From the NCBI GenBank assembly GCA_048884925.1, contig JBHLQK010000002.1, positions 1-44,148 on the forward strand: a DNA stretch of 44,148 nt. The letters run 5' to 3'. The DNA is from SMTZ1-83 sp048884925 (GTDB lineage: Archaea > Asgardarchaeota > Thorarchaeia > Thorarchaeales > Thorarchaeaceae). Below, piece by piece: positions 1-8,157 of the stretch (position 1 is the first letter of the stretch; each line of letters starts with the position of its first letter). The translations under genes and the position numbers were made by a program. The notes below the pieces were generated by a model that made no database searches, was not told the origin of the DNA, and saw only the letters and a program-made list of their open reading frames with translations.

Positions 1-2
1 AC

Positions 3-227
3 TCATTTGCTGAAACCTGGTCCCGCTCCTACAAATTCGCTCCAGTAATTCTTAGTGAAGAGTATTTGGACACAGTTTCACGGAAAGGCTACTCGATGCT
101 ACACAAGATATCAGAGAGTGAATATCAAGAGGGCCTCAAGGCCTTGCAGCAGTCCTATGCAAAACGGGAGAGGTTGGACTACGCCGCTGGCTACACCTAT
201 GTTTGGGCAAAGAAGACTGCTGATTAG
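3..227 (+). CDS. C-terminal fragment, probable SAM-dependent methyltransferase (5' end outside window)
   Basis: An open frame enters from the left edge and ends at TAG 225-227, giving 74 residues with no start in the window. The pattern is an amphipathic helix containing paired Glu-Tyr-Leu, then a Lys/Arg-rich helix, ending in a Gly-Tyr-Thr-Tyr-Val-Trp-Ala-Lys-Lys strand. This resembles the last helix and strand of class I methyltransferases, where the final beta strand carries such an aromatic-rich end. The SAM-binding motif would lie upstream and cannot be seen, so the family is an inference. The stop codon overlaps the stop of the convergent gene on the other strand by two bases. Confidence 0.5.
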   Translation, partial: SFAETWSRSYKFAPVILSEEYLDTVSRKGYSMLHKISESEYQEGLKALQQSYAKRERLDYAAGYTYVWAKKTAD

Positions 228-574
228 AAAACCACAGTAAAGTCGATAGTCCTTTCCTCCTCGACTTCAAACCTGAACATAATGCGGATTGTAAGCGTCG
301 CCTTCCCAGGCCGTAGTGCTCTGAATATCCACTTTCCTCTCTCAGCATCGCCCCCGGTCCATCCAGGCTTCTTCATATTCTCGGGATGGAGATACTCGGT
401 TTCGGTATCTTCGAGATAAATGACAGTGTCATCGTCAATCTCGAACTCGGCATCCTCACCCACAGAGGCGTGTCGATGAAACTCATAGTAGAACCTCTCG
501 CCGACTTGAACAGTGACTTCACACAATGCCTTTGTGCATTCGATTTGACGCATCTCATTCTTCTTTGATTTCAT
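224..574 (-). CDS. Small beta-rich protein, possible chagasin-like (I42) protease inhibitor
   Basis: A 116-residue protein. I start it at the ATG at 574 because GGAGAG lies eight bases upstream; a longer TTG start at 601 lacks such a site. There is no signal peptide or membrane segment. The second half reads as alternating beta strands with Gly-Trp-Thr-Gly-Gly at residues 71-75, a Trp-Ile-Phe-Arg-Ala strand near 82-86 and Arg-Phe-Glu at 101-103. These recall the GxGG and RPW loop motifs of chagasin-type inhibitors of cysteine peptidases. The first chagasin loop (NPTTGY) is not clear, so the family call is tentative. If right, the missing signal peptide implies an intracellular target. It lies just downstream of a membrane-protein gene on the same strand. 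Confidence 0.6.
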   Translation of the reverse strand: MKSKKNEMRQIECTKALCEVTVQVGERFYYEFHRHASVGEDAEFEIDDDTVIYLEDTETEYLHPENMKKPGWTGGDAERGKWIFRALRPGKATLTIRIMFRFEVEEERTIDFTVVF

Positions 575-658
575 CGATTCACTCTCCAAGCTGCTGGGCA
601 ACCGGTATCAGTGATGTGACAAATTTCTCCTGAGCAGGGCGCAGTATGAGCTTGTTCA

Positions 659-1486
659 CTAGCCAGAGCTGTCCTCCAAATGAACGTATCCATCTTGAGA
701 CATTGTGGACAACTCCCGTTTCATCCGTCGCCTCCTGTAGAAGAATAACACAGCTATTACAATCACCACTGCAGTTGATATTAACCCAATAGTCAGTAAT
801 TGCAGCTCCGGAGGCAGTATGAGTACCATCCCTGGATACCATTGCGTGAAAACAAGGTCAATCAGGTCATTCCCGCCAAAGTTGACCCGCATTCGCATGT
901 TTGTCAATGTGCCGTTGACCTTCTCATAGAGCATCTCCATATAGATTGTGATAGTGAATATAGCAAAGACGAATGAGGTGTCTATTATCGTGCCCCACCT
1001 CTCAGCTGTGTCCACCAATTCAATATCCTCAAAATCTGTGAAATTGCTAGAATCCTCTGAGGTGTAGTTTCCTCCAAAGAATGCAAACCCACCCAGCAGG
1101 CTTGAGATGTTCCAGTCACCAATGGGTACGACAACCATGAACATATTCTCCATGATGACTTCTGAGTCGTTCTGGCGAATCAACGTACAATTCGAACCTG
1201 GCATTTGGCTTGACTCATTAATTAGGGATGGGATTGGGTCGAGGTGTGAAACTCGTGCAGTGATCTTTTGGCCCTCATCTACCTCAGAGATGAATGGCAT
1301 GAATTCAGTGAGATAAGACCCGAATGTTTCATCCAGTAACTTCCTCTGCAGAACATACGTTATCTCCTCACCTATCTCTACTCCCCACTCAAGACTGTGA
1401 TTACTCTGGGCTGAAACAGGGGACATACTCAACACTGAGACCAACAATGTGATTGACAATAATGCTGCACAAAGTTTGAGATTCAT
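659..1486 (-). CDS. Secreted type I membrane protein, heavily sequon-bearing, unknown function
   Basis: A 275-residue protein with a clear N-terminal signal peptide (Lys, hydrophobic core, then a Pro-Val-Ser-Ala-Gln cleavage-type end near residue 27). An external domain of about 200 residues follows, then one transmembrane helix near 230-250 and a cytoplasmic tail beginning with four arginines. The external part holds about eight Asn-X-Ser/Thr sequons, as expected of an archaeal surface glycoprotein. No enzymatic motif is visible. The Arg-rich stop-transfer sequence fixes the tail inside the cell. Cell-surface location is well supported; function is unknown. Confidence 0.8.
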   Translation of the reverse strand: MNLKLCAALLSITLLVSVLSMSPVSAQSNHSLEWGVEIGEEITYVLQRKLLDETFGSYLTEFMPFISEVDEGQKITARVSHLDPIPSLINESSQMPGSNCTLIRQNDSEVIMENMFMVVVPIGDWNISSLLGGFAFFGGNYTSEDSSNFTDFEDIELVDTAERWGTIIDTSFVFAIFTITIYMEMLYEKVNGTLTNMRMRVNFGGNDLIDLVFTQWYPGMVLILPPELQLLTIGLISTAVVIVIAVLFFYRRRRMKRELSTMSQDGYVHLEDSSG

Positions 1487-1519
1487 TGCCCTCCGTATGT
1501 GGTTTTGCTTTCATTAGGA

Positions 1520-2257
1520 TTATGGTAGGAGTTCCAGCAATTCTGGCAGGTGTTCAATAATTGCAGTGTCAGTAGGTGCGACTTCTCTTTCTTGAGGATT
1601 ACATCCTACGATTAGAATTGGTTTCATCTCGCCACGGATCGCAGCCTCGACATCATACTTCACATAGTTACCGACATAGACACATCTTCTGGGATTGACT
1701 CCAAGGTCGTCAGCCACCTTGAGAAGCATGTACGGAGACGGTTTCTTGTACCCGGGAACGTTGGTATACTCGACAGATTCGAAGAGTGACAGATTCCCAT
1801 CACGCCTGAGGAACGATCTGGGATCTCCAAAGCGGTTTGATGCGATGCCAAGTTTGTACCCCCTATTCTTAAGTTCCACAAGTGTTTCTCTGCAACCATC
1901 GAGTGGTATGTATCGGTCAACTCTAAGCCATTCGTCCCACAATGCCTGATACTCATTGGCCAATCTCTCAATATCTCCTTCTGCACCAAGGCTTTTCAAG
2001 AGCCGTTTATCATACTCTACCCAGTCCTCTCTTGATGGTTCCCAGTGCAGGTCGGCTTGTTTCTTCAGCATATATTCATCGAGCCAGACATCTGGACCCC
2101 GTGACTGTGCCCCTTCAAGCTCGTAGTCAGGAATACCGGCAAGGCCGGCAAGACCCACCTCAGTAAGGACCCTTCTATGGACATCTCCAAGGTCTCTCTC
2201 CGTCCTGTAGAGAGTTCCGCCTAAGTCGAAGATTGCTGCATCAATTTCCTTAATCAT
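1520..2257 (-). CDS. HAD-superfamily hydrolase
   Basis: A 245-residue HAD-fold phosphatase-type protein. Motif I is Phe-Asp-Leu-Gly-Gly-Thr-Leu, with the nucleophile Asp11. Motif II is Ala-Ser-Asn (Ser140), motif III has Lys172 in Gly-Tyr-Lys-Lys-Pro-Ser-Pro, and motif IV is Val-Gly-Asn-Tyr-Val-Lys-Tyr-Asp (Asp202). A helical cap lies between residues 20 and 115, as in subclass I HADs. The usual second Asp of motif I, the general acid, is Gly13, and motif IV has Asn197 where Asp is common. The substrate cannot be predicted. I use the ATG at 2257 rather than a TTG at 2284. It is transcribed away from the TPR gene at 2371. Confidence 0.85.
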   Translation of the reverse strand: MIKEIDAAIFDLGGTLYRTERDLGDVHRRVLTEVGLAGLAGIPDYELEGAQSRGPDVWLDEYMLKKQADLHWEPSREDWVEYDKRLLKSLGAEGDIERLANEYQALWDEWLRVDRYIPLDGCRETLVELKNRGYKLGIASNRFGDPRSFLRRDGNLSLFESVEYTNVPGYKKPSPYMLLKVADDLGVNPRRCVYVGNYVKYDVEAAIRGEMKPILIVGCNPQEREVAPTDTAIIEHLPELLELLP

Positions 2258-2293
2258 AACTATTCCGCCGTGTGCATCTGCCAATGGTCAACC

Positions 2294-2307
2294 CACATCT
2301 ATATGTG
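2294..2307. promoter_or_regulatory. Inverted repeat with TATA-like core in a divergent intergenic region
   Basis: CACAT-CTAT-ATGTG forms a 5-bp inverted repeat around an AT-rich centre. It lies 37-50 bases before the HAD start on the minus strand and 64-77 bases before the TPR start on the plus strand. It could be a TATA element for the HAD gene, an operator, or both. Position and symmetry are the only evidence. Confidence 0.3.
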
Positions 2308-2370
2308 ACGGCATAGGAGTCCAAGCGGTCAACCTTTTTCTTCTATTCAACCGATATCATCTCGATTAGG

Positions 2371-3516
2371 ATGCCATCTGTGGATGATACCCTTAAAGCA
2401 GTAAAGAAACATCTTGAGGAGAATCCAGATGATGCATCCGCATGGAATGTAAGGGGAGTTCTATTAGCCAACAAGACAGAGTTCGGCGCAGCATTACGCT
2501 GCTTAGACAGGGCAATACGTCTGGACCCGAATCTTGCAGAGGCATACACGAATCGTGGACGCGTACTCATGGCATTAGGGCATGATAAAGCAGGCAGTGC
2601 ATTGGAGTCCTTTGACAAAGCGCTGCGTCTGTCACCAGGTAATATGGAAGCCCTTGTGGACAAAGCCAAGGCCTTACGAGCGCTTGGGCGAACCAAAGAA
2701 GAATTGGCATGCTATGAGAAGATCAGCCAAGTGGTCACTGATGTCCCGGCGATTTGGATTCGCATGGGTGATATCGAGCTAGAGGAAGGCAACTTTCATG
2801 GTGCAGTCATGAACTATGATAATGCTCTCTCACTTGATTCCGAGAAGGTCACGGCGCTGGTGCACCGTGCAATAGGGCTCTCGATGATTGAGCGGTGGAA
2901 AGAGGCAGTGAAGTCAGCCGAGAAGGCCACCAAACTTGCTCCAGGTGATATAGAAACCTGGCGTGTTCTTGCTGACGTGAATCTCAGATATGGCAAGCAT
3001 AAGTCTGCAATGAAGGCTCTACAGAAGGCCTCGCAGATTGATCCCAGTGATGCTTCTGTCGAGAATACAATGGGCATGGTAGAGTTCAAGGCAGGTAGAC
3101 TGAATGATGCGGCCGCCCATTTTAGAAGAGCTCTAGTGCGGAATAAGAAACATACCTCCGCACTTCGAAATCTCGGCTTTGTCTTGATGGACTTGGAAGA
3201 TTGGGCAGAAGCCCGCAATACTTGGGATCAGCTCACGAGAATAGTCAAGGACGACCCACAGGTCTTTGATGCAAAGGCAACAACATCTGCGCGTCTAGAT
3301 GACTTTTGTGCTGCGTCGGAGGCTTGGGAACAGGCACGCAAGCTCTACAAGAAACAAGGAGAGGACAAGGAAGCAACACGTGTTACTGAGCTTGGTCGCG
3401 CTGCAAGAATAAACTGCTCTCGTCAGAAGAAAGCAATTAGAGCTGAACGCGAACGCGAGAAGGCGAGTCGATCATTCTCGGATAGATTTGATGAACGCAG
3501 GAGAAGGCCCAGGTAA
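2371..3516 (+). CDS. Tetratricopeptide repeat protein, nine repeats
   Basis: A 381-residue soluble protein made almost entirely of tandem 34-residue TPR units, about nine from residue 20 to 335. They carry the usual Trp/Leu-Gly-Ala pattern in helix A and Ala-Pro/Asp-Pro at helix B ends (for example Leu-Asp-Pro-Asn and Leu-Ala-Pro-Gly). The last 40 residues leave the repeat pattern and become strongly basic, ending in a run of arginines, which suggests contact with nucleic acid or an acidic partner. There is no signal peptide. The radical SAM gene begins about 60 bases downstream on the same strand, so the two are probably cotranscribed. TPR arrays are protein-interaction scaffolds; the partner is unknown. 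Confidence 0.9.
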   Translation: MPSVDDTLKAVKKHLEENPDDASAWNVRGVLLANKTEFGAALRCLDRAIRLDPNLAEAYTNRGRVLMALGHDKAGSALESFDKALRLSPGNMEALVDKAKALRALGRTKEELACYEKISQVVTDVPAIWIRMGDIELEEGNFHGAVMNYDNALSLDSEKVTALVHRAIGLSMIERWKEAVKSAEKATKLAPGDIETWRVLADVNLRYGKHKSAMKALQKASQIDPSDASVENTMGMVEFKAGRLNDAAAHFRRALVRNKKHTSALRNLGFVLMDLEDWAEARNTWDQLTRIVKDDPQVFDAKATTSARLDDFCAASEAWEQARKLYKKQGEDKEATRVTELGRAARINCSRQKKAIRAEREREKASRSFSDRFDERRRRPR

Positions 3517-3577
3517 CGATGACAGGCGAATACCGCTCCGCAAAGAAACTGAAACTTGGTCGTTGGAGTCTATTATC

Positions 3578-4468
3578 ATGAAACGTCATGATGAAAGGAC
3601 CATTCGCTTTGCCAAGCTCGGACCTGATGGTGAACTTGAACCACCATTCCCAATGGATCCAGTGAAGCTCACAGAGTCAACGAGAAAGATTGTCTGCAAA
3701 ATAGTAGATGGGATTCATTTACGGAAGTATACGAGATTCTATGCAGTGGGAGTCTACGGTGGTATTGCCACTGCCTACTCTGTAGGGTGCAATTATAGAT
3801 GCATATTCTGCTGGGTGGACTGGAGTCGGGACTGGCCAGAGAGTCACGGGGCCTTCTATTCCCCTTCTCAGGTCTATTCAAAGCTCAGAGAAATAATGAA
3901 GGTTCAGAACTTGAGACGTGCCCGAGTAAGCGGGGCCGAACCCACACTCTGTCCGGAGCATATATGTAATATCCTAGAGCTTGTTCACCAAGATGCAGAT
4001 TTGTTCGACTTGTTTGTTATTGAAACCAATGGAGTAGTGATAGGAACAGAAGAGAATTTGGCATCGAGGCTGGCTCAATATGCCTCACGGGATGCAGATA
4101 CTGTTGGACATGTGCGCCTCTCGATTCGTGGCGGGCTGCCCGATCCATTTATGAACAAAACTGGTTGCTACCCCGAGTTCCTCGATCTTCCCTTTGTCGC
4201 TGCTCAACATCTTTGGGATGCAGGTGCTTCGTTCCATGTGGCAGTGGTGGTTGACCCAAGGTTCACCTCAGAGGAAGAGAAAGTGACCATCTATAACAGG
4301 CTAAATGATATTCACCCTTCCATACGGCGTGGAGTGGAGGAGGAGTTTCTTGACCCATATCCTCATGCTATTGTCAGGTTAAGGGCTGTTGGCCGTGAAG
4401 ACGTGACTGGTCGAGAGATGAATGACAAAGAGCTCTATGCGAGAAGAAGGATGCCAAAAGACGAATGA
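3578..4468 (+). CDS. Radical SAM protein
   Basis: A 296-residue protein with the radical SAM cluster motif Cys71-X3-Cys75-X2-Cys78, which binds a 4Fe-4S cluster that cleaves S-adenosylmethionine. Downstream Gly-Ala-Glu-Pro-Thr (the usual GGEPT strand) and Glu-Thr-Asn-Gly support the partial TIM barrel. I see no second Cys-rich auxiliary-cluster domain, and the C-terminus is short. The frame is open further upstream (to 3488), but the ATG at 3578 has GGAG about ten bases ahead and fits the family better. It follows the TPR gene. The substrate is not predictable; it could modify a protein or RNA or activate another enzyme. Confidence 0.88.
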   Translation: MKRHDERTIRFAKLGPDGELEPPFPMDPVKLTESTRKIVCKIVDGIHLRKYTRFYAVGVYGGIATAYSVGCNYRCIFCWVDWSRDWPESHGAFYSPSQVYSKLREIMKVQNLRRARVSGAEPTLCPEHICNILELVHQDADLFDLFVIETNGVVIGTEENLASRLAQYASRDADTVGHVRLSIRGGLPDPFMNKTGCYPEFLDLPFVAAQHLWDAGASFHVAVVVDPRFTSEEEKVTIYNRLNDIHPSIRRGVEEEFLDPYPHAIVRLRAVGREDVTGREMNDKELYARRRMPKDE

Positions 4469-4475
4469 TAATGGA

Positions 4476-4790
4476 CTATTCTTCTTCTGCCATTCTGTAT
4501 GCTTGATTGGCATTTTCTGGTTCATCCATCCGCATGAAGAGATCTCCCATCTTTTCCCATGCCTTTGAATAGTCAGGCCGAATCGCTACTGCCCTATTCA
4601 AGGCATATAGGGCAAAGTCATAGTCCTTCAATCGAGTCAGAAGCTGGCCGTAGTATGTCCAGCCCTCATAATCGTCAGGCCTGGCTCCCAAGAAATGACC
4701 GATGGTGTCAGCATAGATGCTTGGGAAAATGAGTGGGATGGCGGCTGCCACAAAGACAATGACTGCAATTATTACAAATCCCATAAGCAT
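4476..4790 (-). CDS. Small membrane-anchored TPR protein
   Basis: A 104-residue protein with an N-terminal transmembrane helix (residues 4-24, mostly Ile/Val/Ala) followed by about two TPR units (residues 40-100), including Ala-Ile-Arg-Pro-Asp-Tyr at a repeat boundary. The helix is probably an uncleaved anchor with the TPR part in the cytoplasm, though topology is not certain. A second in-frame ATG lies two codons in. It converges with the radical SAM gene, with only seven bases between the stops. Confidence 0.75.
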   Translation of the reverse strand: MLMGFVIIAVIVFVAAAIPLIFPSIYADTIGHFLGARPDDYEGWTYYGQLLTRLKDYDFALYALNRAVAIRPDYSKAWEKMGDLFMRMDEPENANQAYRMAEEE

Positions 4791-4842
4791 CTCTTATTCA
4801 GCTCTCTATCGCGTATTAGTCGAATCATACCTTTATTACTTA

Positions 4843-5655
4843 TCAGCTTGGGGAAACTTCGTCAAAAATAAGAGATCTGATCAGGTGGTCTATTATGAAT
4901 CGACCCTCAGTCATGTCCATATACCAAGGACCTTCTATTCCTAGATTTTTCTGTATCTCAGGTATTGTTTGCCCTTGGCTATGCAGTTCCTTGATGGAGG
5001 ACTGCAAATTCTTTAGGTAGTCAATTCGTTTCTGAATGTACTCCTTAGGAGCTTCTACAGGTCCCCTATGACCATCAAAGAGAATGTTGAGCTCGAGATT
5101 CTGAATCTCCTCCATAGTGGCTATCATTTCTGTCACGTTCTCATCAGGCATTGCCAGTTGCTTTTCTGATGGCAGTGGGACAGCATCCGCAGAGAACAGC
5201 CAACCTCTTTTCTTTTCGTAGAATCCTACCATGTGATCTGTGTGACCAGGCAGTGACAGTAGTTCAAGTGACAATTCGCCAATCTCGAATTTCTCAGGCA
5301 TTGGAAGAACCTCAGGAACTGGCTCTGGTTGACCCCATACCTTCACAAAGAAGTCAGGGAGCGATTCAGGGCTCCTCAAGGCCTCAGCAACAAGGGGTGT
5401 TGCGTAGATATCGGCTTTCGGGGTGAGGACTGCACACCCACCGAGATGGTCCTCATGAGTATGTGATACAAAAATGCGTCGAATTGGATTGTTGGCTGCA
5501 AATTCCTCTATTTCCTTGGCTGCGTTTGGGCAACCAGCGTCCAAGAGAGTATCTCCGATCAGATAGGCGTACGTCCACATCACAACACTGCCATTCATGT
5601 CTGAGCCAGTCTTGACACAAGTCACCAGCTCGTTATAGGGAACAACCTCTATCAT
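4843..5655 (-). CDS. Metallo-beta-lactamase-fold hydrolase
   Basis: A 270-residue MBL-fold protein with all the metal-site motifs: His65-X-His67-X-Asp69-His70 in the HTHEDH motif, His138 in Gly-His-Thr-Asp-His, Asp157 in Ser-Ala-Asp, and His196 in Asp-Gly-His. The spacing is that of the glyoxalase II/LACTB2-like group, which hydrolyses thioesters, lactones or RNA. The C-terminal 70 residues are helical. I use ATG 5655; a TTG at 5679 would add eight residues and neither has a clear Shine-Dalgarno sequence. The gene lies 53 bases downstream of the DUF763 gene and may be read with it. Confidence 0.88.
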   Translation of the reverse strand: MIEVVPYNELVTCVKTGSDMNGSVVMWTYAYLIGDTLLDAGCPNAAKEIEEFAANNPIRRIFVSHTHEDHLGGCAVLTPKADIYATPLVAEALRSPESLPDFFVKVWGQPEPVPEVLPMPEKFEIGELSLELLSLPGHTDHMVGFYEKKRGWLFSADAVPLPSEKQLAMPDENVTEMIATMEEIQNLELNILFDGHRGPVEAPKEYIQKRIDYLKNLQSSIKELHSQGQTIPEIQKNLGIEGPWYMDMTEGRFIIDHLIRSLIFDEVSPS

Positions 5656-5708
5656 GGGTTTGGCTGTGCAAGTCGGCAAAATCTATGCTTCGGTTGGTGC
5701 CTTCTTCT

Positions 5709-6839
5709 TCAACTACACTGTAATGATGCACGGAGGACTGGAGGAGCATATTTCCTCAACCTCCTAAGAGCGACAACTCGATCTCTCCTACCCAGTTTCG
5801 CATCATTCAGAGCCTGCTCCATGAACCTGATTGCCTCATCATAGTCTTGACGTGGGACCGGATAAGGCACCCCATCTTTACCACCAAAGGCAAAGGTCAT
5901 GCGAACTGGGTCTGACCACGACGGTGCTGAACCATAGATCATCTCTGAGATAAGAGATAGTCCCCTCACCGTGGCAGGACCCATTCCATCTATGAAGAGC
6001 ATGTCCTCGTAGCCTGTGGGCTGTACTTCATAGGCTTTACGAACAGCATTCCAGTCCATTCTGTTTGGGATTACTTTGTAAGATGGTACCGAGACCTCTG
6101 GACCGTTTCCATCAATCCATGGGATGAGAGTGCTTTCACCATAAGCCTTCACATCCTCGAAGAGCTTCTTTACCTTCCGTGGGTTTTCTCTTACGATATC
6201 TAACGTAGTCTTCCGACAATCCTCTGAATACCTGGAGGTTAGGTCTAGAGTAGTCTTCTTTACCTGTCCCGAGATTATTCCTGTGTGAGGTTCGTCAATG
6301 AAGCTGTCCACCTCTTCGGAAATCCAATGGTATCTGCGTGCGTCGTTGGAGCTGCTATCCATGCCTTGCTGCACCACCGTCCAGTTCTCCTGAGGGTCCA
6401 CAAAGAAGACATGCTGGTACAACTGATATCCATCCTGTACTGCAGCATTATCGACTTTTGCAACAGCCTTGCTTATCTCTGAGAGCCCATATCCGTCCAA
6501 CCCGAAGTCCTCTAGCGCCCTCAGCTGATCTGGAACCTTTCTTGATGCAAGACCTTTGCCTCCAATCCCTACCATACTATGCTTCTCCCAACTCAGAACT
6601 GACTTCAGTACTCCGCATGTCACGGTTGTCGACCCAGAACTGTCCCAATCATATCCCAGGACATTGGAGAGCGCTTGAAAGTACACTGGGTCTGAGAGTC
6701 GCCTCAAAAGCTCAAGCGTACCAAACTCATCCACTATGAACTCACAGAGTGCACTGGCCATAGGCATCATTCTTTTGACCAGCCAATGAGGCGCCTTACC
6801 TGGATGGAGTTTGAGGTCGGCAACACCTGCTCTCTTCAT
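5709..6839 (-). CDS. DUF763 family protein
   Basis: A 376-residue match to DUF763, recognised by the N-terminal Arg-Ala-Gly-Val-Ala-Asp-Leu, His-Pro-Gly-Lys-Ala-Pro, a Leu-Ser-Asp-Pro-Val-Tyr-Phe-Gln-Ala stretch and Asp-Ser-Ser-Gly-Ser-Thr-Thr-Val-Thr-Cys. Near residue 290 an Ile-Asp-Gly-Met-Gly-Pro-Ala-Thr segment has the look of a helix-hairpin-helix, which would suit a DNA-binding role. The family is common in archaea and has no settled function. ATG 6839 has GGGAG eight bases ahead and gives the normal family start; an upstream ATG at 6854 has no such site. Confidence 0.9.
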   Translation of the reverse strand: MKRAGVADLKLHPGKAPHWLVKRMMPMASALCEFIVDEFGTLELLRRLSDPVYFQALSNVLGYDWDSSGSTTVTCGVLKSVLSWEKHSMVGIGGKGLASRKVPDQLRALEDFGLDGYGLSEISKAVAKVDNAAVQDGYQLYQHVFFVDPQENWTVVQQGMDSSSNDARRYHWISEEVDSFIDEPHTGIISGQVKKTTLDLTSRYSEDCRKTTLDIVRENPRKVKKLFEDVKAYGESTLIPWIDGNGPEVSVPSYKVIPNRMDWNAVRKAYEVQPTGYEDMLFIDGMGPATVRGLSLISEMIYGSAPSWSDPVRMTFAFGGKDGVPYPVPRQDYDEAIRFMEQALNDAKLGRRDRVVALRRLRKYAPPVLRASLQCS

Positions 6840-6920
6840 TCTCAGTGCTCCCATGTACAGTGAATAACTATGTTAGATAAACCCAACAGGAAACCGAAAC
6901 TAATGTAATTTGAGACCTGC

Positions 6921-7268
6921 CTAGAGACTGGTTCTAATTCCCTCGAGTTTCTCCCTGAATGATTCTCCGGTCATTTTGAGGAATTCCTCGAGTGTGTCAC
7001 ACCCATAGTCTTCACAATGCGCACATGTTTCTATGTCCCGTTGACTTCCACATGCTCTAACTCCACAGGTCGAACAGAACTTAAAATGGACACCACCAGT
7101 CGACTTGCATCCCTGGCAATTGATATCTGCAGACTCCACCGGCCAATCTGGTGAGGTCCACTCGTTCGCCACCTTCTTTCGCAGGTCATTGTCATCAGTC
7201 ATTGTCGCAAGGAATGCATTGCATTCTGTACAGACAATCCCGCAATATGCCATCATTTTAGCTGTCAT
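6921..7268 (-). CDS. DUF3795 cysteine-rich protein
   Basis: A 115-residue protein with the DUF3795 pattern: Tyr-Cys-Gly-Ile-Val-Cys-Thr-Glu-Cys near the start, Cys-X2-Cys after residue 50, and later Cys-X2-Cys and Cys-X2-Cys-X4-Cys groups. The ten or more cysteines almost certainly bind metal, zinc or Fe-S. No enzymatic activity is known to me for the family. A strong Shine-Dalgarno (GGAGGGAT) precedes ATG 7268. It sits between the AlkD-like and DUF763 genes, all on the minus strand. Confidence 0.88.
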   Translation of the reverse strand: MTAKMMAYCGIVCTECNAFLATMTDDNDLRKKVANEWTSPDWPVESADINCQGCKSTGGVHFKFCSTCGVRACGSQRDIETCAHCEDYGCDTLEEFLKMTGESFREKLEGIRTSL

Positions 7269-7327
7269 GCTGTTATCCCTCCAAGCCCTTGCCTTATATC
7301 ATCTACTCGGAGTCTCCGAGAGGCCTA

Positions 7328-8011
7328 TCAAAGCTTCTTACTGCCTTCTCTTATTGAAAGTTTGGTCATCTCAGCCCTATTCTCTTCGATGAATCTTCGA
7401 ACGAGATCTGGTTCTCTCTTGCTAAACTCTCTTAGGACCCATCCCACAGCCTTTGCCACAAAGAACTCATCATCTGATAGATGTGGTATAATGGCAGCCA
7501 GAGCTCTCTCTGCATACCCTTCACGGTAAATGCGTTTTTTTGCCAGATGAACATATGGCAATACTGTGGCTCTACGCCTCCAGAAATTGCTGCTCTTCCG
7601 CCAGCGAGCAATCTTCTTCTCATATGCTGCATCTCTGATTATCACGTTTGCTAAACAGACGATACACAGTGGATCTAAGACGGACCAAGTATCGATATCG
7701 TCAATCATTCTGTCGATCATGGTGAACGCGGACTTGATGTCGCCTTTTGCGCTATATTTTTCCAGGGACTCAATTGCTGCGAGTTTAAAGTCAAAGACCG
7801 GATGTATCCATAGCAGCTCTATCAACAGAGGCAACTCATTGACTTCTAGTCCCTTGATGTGACTCCGTGTCACATTCCTCGCTTCTGTCACAGAAACCCC
7901 AAGGAATTGAAGACAAGATGTCTTCATGTAGCTGGCTACCATCCGGCCTTTCTCTGAGTCCATTCTACTCCTAAGATCGTCCATTAAGGCTCTAACTGTC
8001 GCTTCAACCAT
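7328..8011 (-). CDS. DNA alkylation repair (AlkD-like HEAT-repeat) protein
   Basis: A 227-residue all-helical protein of the AlkC/AlkD glycosylase fold, which excises positively charged alkylated purines such as 3-methyl- and 7-methyladenine or -guanine. Supporting features are a Phe-Trp-Arg-Arg-Arg-Ala-Thr-Val helix near 143-150 and the closing Asp-Asp-Glu-Phe-Phe-Val-Ala-Lys-Ala-Val-Gly-Trp-Val-Leu-Arg-Glu helix near 180-195, where family members carry their DNA-facing residues. An AAGGAAA sequence precedes ATG 8011. A TATA-like box lies 25 bases upstream. It is transcribed divergently from the thioredoxin-fold gene at 8158. Confidence 0.85.
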   Translation of the reverse strand: MVEATVRALMDDLRSRMDSEKGRMVASYMKTSCLQFLGVSVTEARNVTRSHIKGLEVNELPLLIELLWIHPVFDFKLAAIESLEKYSAKGDIKSAFTMIDRMIDDIDTWSVLDPLCIVCLANVIIRDAAYEKKIARWRKSSNFWRRRATVLPYVHLAKKRIYREGYAERALAAIIPHLSDDEFFVAKAVGWVLREFSKREPDLVRRFIEENRAEMTKLSIREGSKKL

Positions 8012-8030
8012 GCGTTTCCTTAGCTAAAAC

Positions 8031-8040
8031 ATGATATAGT
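8031..8040 (-). promoter_or_regulatory. TATA-like box for the AlkD-like gene
   Basis: On the minus strand ACTATATCAT is centred about 25 bases before ATG 8011, the normal archaeal TATA-to-start distance. The transcript would be very short-leadered. Confidence 0.35.
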
Positions 8041-8157
8041 CTTGCCTCCACATGACGTACAACTTTGCATGTCTGGTAATCCTTTTATTCAAAATAGACA
8101 AGTTGAATGTGCTGGCATGTCCAGCAGAATTCTTCGAGAACATTGAGTTGATGAAAT

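Noticed and set aside
2814..3218. 134-codon minus-strand frame
   Set aside because: It is a shadow of the TPR repeats on the plus strand.
6338..6739. 133-codon plus-strand frame
   Set aside because: It lies wholly inside the DUF763 gene and has no Shine-Dalgarno or family-like sequence.
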